A stretch of DNA of 64,000 bases from Membranipora membranacea (Eukaryota; Bryozoa; Gymnolaemata; Cheilostomatida; Membraniporidae), in the NCBI GenBank assembly GCA_914767715.1, contig OU612066.1, positions 21,240,283-21,304,282 on the forward strand. Direction: 5' to 3'. Within the stretch, counting starts at the first letter, position 1. Every line of letters begins with the position of its first letter. The position numbers were made by a program, and so were the translations under genes. The notes beneath the pieces were generated by a model that did no database searches, was not told where the DNA came from, and saw nothing but the letters and a program-made list of their open reading frames with translations. Shown here in pieces: positions 62,109 to 64,000 of this stretch.

Positions 62109-62362
62109 GTAGCTCAGATATGCATATACATCACAGCTGTGTATGCATATACTCGGATATGTATATGCATATACACATACGTTTATACAAATATATATAT
62201 ATATACATAGCTCGGATATGCATATGCATCACAGCTGTGTATGCGTATACTCCGATATGTATATACATAAACATATACACATATATTTGTACATATATAA
62301 ATAAATATAGATATATATATATTTATATACACTTAGCTCGGATATGCATATACAGCACAGCT
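62034..62362. repeat. Minisatellite of palindromic units with TA spacers
   Basis: Four units of about 45 bp containing GATATGCATATACATCACAG and CTGTGTATGCATATAC, each nearly self-complementary. They are separated by TA-rich runs. ORFs of 85-131 codons over it are low-complexity artefacts. Confidence 0.85.
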
Positions 62363-63282
62363 GCTGTGCTCACAAGCGCAAACCTGCAATATATGCTGGT
62401 CGGTGAGAGATAGAATGAGGGTAGTAGTATGAATAACGGCTATTTGTATAGAACCCAGTCTGAGCAACAAATCAACGTGTCTGGTCAGCCAGAGAAGACT
62501 TTTGAATTAATAAGCAGCAACAACCCCTTCGACAATGGTCAATTCGAAACGGTCAATTAAATGGAGTAACACTTGCAGGTGAGCTACAGAATCTTGAGAA
62601 TCTTGAGCTGTCTGGGGGGACCCGGATAGGTCAAAGCTGAATATTTCATGAATAGAGGTTACGATAATTATCTCTACAGAAAAAAATAATGTGTAAACAT
62701 AATAAAAATAAGAGTAAATATAACTAATATTGACATGCAATGTGGACGTCAGTTATTGCATTTATCATCTCTAAGAGCCCGGAATCGGCAGAAAAAGTTT
62801 GGGCATAGAAAAGGCTGTAAGATTTGCATAACATTAATCTATGTGTCACAAAACCTAGCTTCATCATTACTTATCATAGTTTGCATGTGCAACTGACAGC
62901 GCAGCCGCAGATTTATTCTGCCTAATGTAATGACAAAACATTTTGCAGTAAACACTGACAACTAGCAAACCAAGCTGAGCCCACTAGTTGTGTTCTGACA
63001 CACCTAGGGATCACTTTGCAGAACTCAATGAAGATGGTGGTGTTTAGATCCGGCTTAACTAAAAAATAATATTTATTACTTGCAGTAGGGGTTTTTCGCA
63101 TCGCATAGTAGTGCTGACCGCTGAGGGTGAATGACTGTACTGTACCGTAATACCTCACCTATAAGTCACCAGACTTATAAGTGAATCACCCCCCTCAGAA
63201 AAAACAAAAATGCTCCAGTTATAAGACACCCCACAGCTATAAGCCACCCCACAGCTATAAGACACCATGTCTTATAAGTGAA

Positions 63283-63435
63283 TCATATCAGTAGTTGATG
63301 TTTGGAAGCTCTCCATCTTTGAATCAAGCGTCTATTAATGTTCAATTCCCTTGCAGTCTTGTCAAGGTTGTTATTCTTTTCAACTGTTCTCAATACTTTC
63401 AGTTTCTGCTGAATGGTGTATGAGGTTCTTGGCAT
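63283..63435 (-). CDS. pogo transposase N-terminal DNA-binding fragment (50 aa)
   Basis: An ATG-started frame of 51 codons ends in TGA. It reads MPRTSYTIQQKLKVLRTVEK, then a helix-turn-helix (KTARELNINRRLIQRWRASK). It matches the CENP-B/pogo-type N-terminal domain that binds the element ends. The catalytic DDE domain is gone. It is probably an internal-deletion derivative; whether it is expressed is unknown. Confidence 0.75.
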   Translation of the reverse strand: MPRTSYTIQQKLKVLRTVEKNNNLDKTARELNINRRLIQRWRASKHQLLI

Positions 63436-63544
63436 GTTTTATTTATTTTGAAAGACTGTGAGAGAGATATGATATGCTGATTGTTGAAAAATTTGAATTT
63501 TGTGGCACATATTCACTCACTACAAATGAGTAGTTTGGGATAAA

Positions 63545-63612
63545 ACCTGCCCTCAGAGGGTTTCGAACTCGCAACTTCATGCTTACAAGTCGCACACTGA
63601 GCTATACAGCTT
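63545..63612 (-). mobile_element. tRNA-like sequence inside the pogo remnant
   Basis: On the minus strand GTATAGCTCAGTGTGCG (A-box) and GCGAGTTCGAAACCC (B-box). The putative acceptor arms do not pair, so it is a SINE head or tRNA pseudogene and not a working tRNA. Confidence 0.55.
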
Positions 63613-64000
63613 CGGTGATTGTAAGAGGTTTCAGTCCAAATTAAATATTTAAAATGCTTCAAATGATAGTCGTGTCTATATGCTACTCTCTTAGAGCCGC
63701 CTTCACTTATAAATCGCGCGATCTATAGGTGAGGGATTACGGTATTTGTTTTCATTATTATAAGCTTATGATCCTAATTTATCTTAAAAGTTCTCGATCT
63801 AGGTTTTGCCTAAGGAGACACATTATTTATAAAATCTTGTGTGGAAAGGTCTTTTACATACATTCACCAATTTTTCTTGCGCTTAAGCAATAAGGAGCTG
63901 ATATAACTCTAGACGTCCCTTGATTATATACATTATTTCATTGACAGAGATACAGTAAACTATTATGCCCTGCACAAAATAATCATGTCATATCTTGCAA

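Larger units (their letters stand above)
63145..63742 (-). mobile_element. pogo-like DNA transposon remnant, TA target site
   Basis: The ends CCGTAATACCTCACCTATA and TATAGGTGAGGGATTACGG form inverted repeats flanked by TA on both sides. The short length (about 600 bp) and an internal coding fragment on the minus strand mark a deleted relative of Tc1/mariner pogo-type elements. A tRNA-like segment lies inside. Confidence 0.82.

Noticed and set aside
62018-62413. 131-codon ORF rich in Tyr and Ile
   Set aside because: It is a translation of TA-rich minisatellite DNA with no start context or conservation.
63545-63612. A working tRNA gene
   Set aside because: A- and B-boxes are present but the acceptor stem does not pair, and the sequence sits inside a transposon remnant.

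Overview
This is AT-rich animal nuclear DNA. Genes are split by GT-AG introns of roughly 100 to 900 bp, and there are tRNA- and U2-derived SINEs, fold-back MITEs and a pogo-type fragment. The gene content (a multi-copy RING/B-box/coiled-coil/propeller TRIM family, an orphan C-type lectin and a C18orf63-like gene) suggests an invertebrate, perhaps a marine lophotrochozoan or an invertebrate deuterostome. The sequence alone does not fix the phylum.

The window is best read as a decayed tandem array of one module: (i) a TRIM gene on +, (ii) a C18orf63-like gene on +, or only relics of it, and (iii) a small unrecognised acidic gene on -. Module 1: TRIM-A (326-4016, RING exon off the left edge), a C18orf63-like exon relic (about 7409-7570), acidic gene copy 1 (10399-8656, internally deleted). 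Module 2: two copies of a non-coding leader unit (22990-24400), TRIM-B (24586-29287, 623 aa, intact), the C18orf63-like gene (32066-37803, at least one frameshift), acidic gene copy 2 (42635-39613, 375 aa, intact in all eight exons). Module 3: three leader units (45085-46990), TRIM-C (47256-51496, 623 aa, intact), a C18orf63-like exon relic (about 56598-56760), acidic gene copy 3 (61136-57840, intact from an internal start). Between modules 1 and 2 lie broken TRIM exons (11.2-17.5 kb) and an intact three-exon C-type lectin (19457-20479).

The clearest biological signal is in the TRIM genes. TRIM-A and TRIM-C are almost identical over the B-box and coiled-coil exons and their introns (one residue difference by hand), but differ at 38 of 246 residues in the main propeller exon. 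The changes sit in periodic loops and some patches of C match B. This pattern fits diversifying recognition receptors with a homogenised signalling half, combined with duplicated leader exons upstream.

The second signal is the acidic gene family. Its exon phases stay consistent in all three copies even after deletion, loss of the original start and exon gain or loss. I do not recognise the family. The remaining sequence is mainly repeats: palindromic elements, a repeated short hairpin, three kinds of SINE, a pogo-like element coding only for the transposase DNA-binding domain, and microsatellites.
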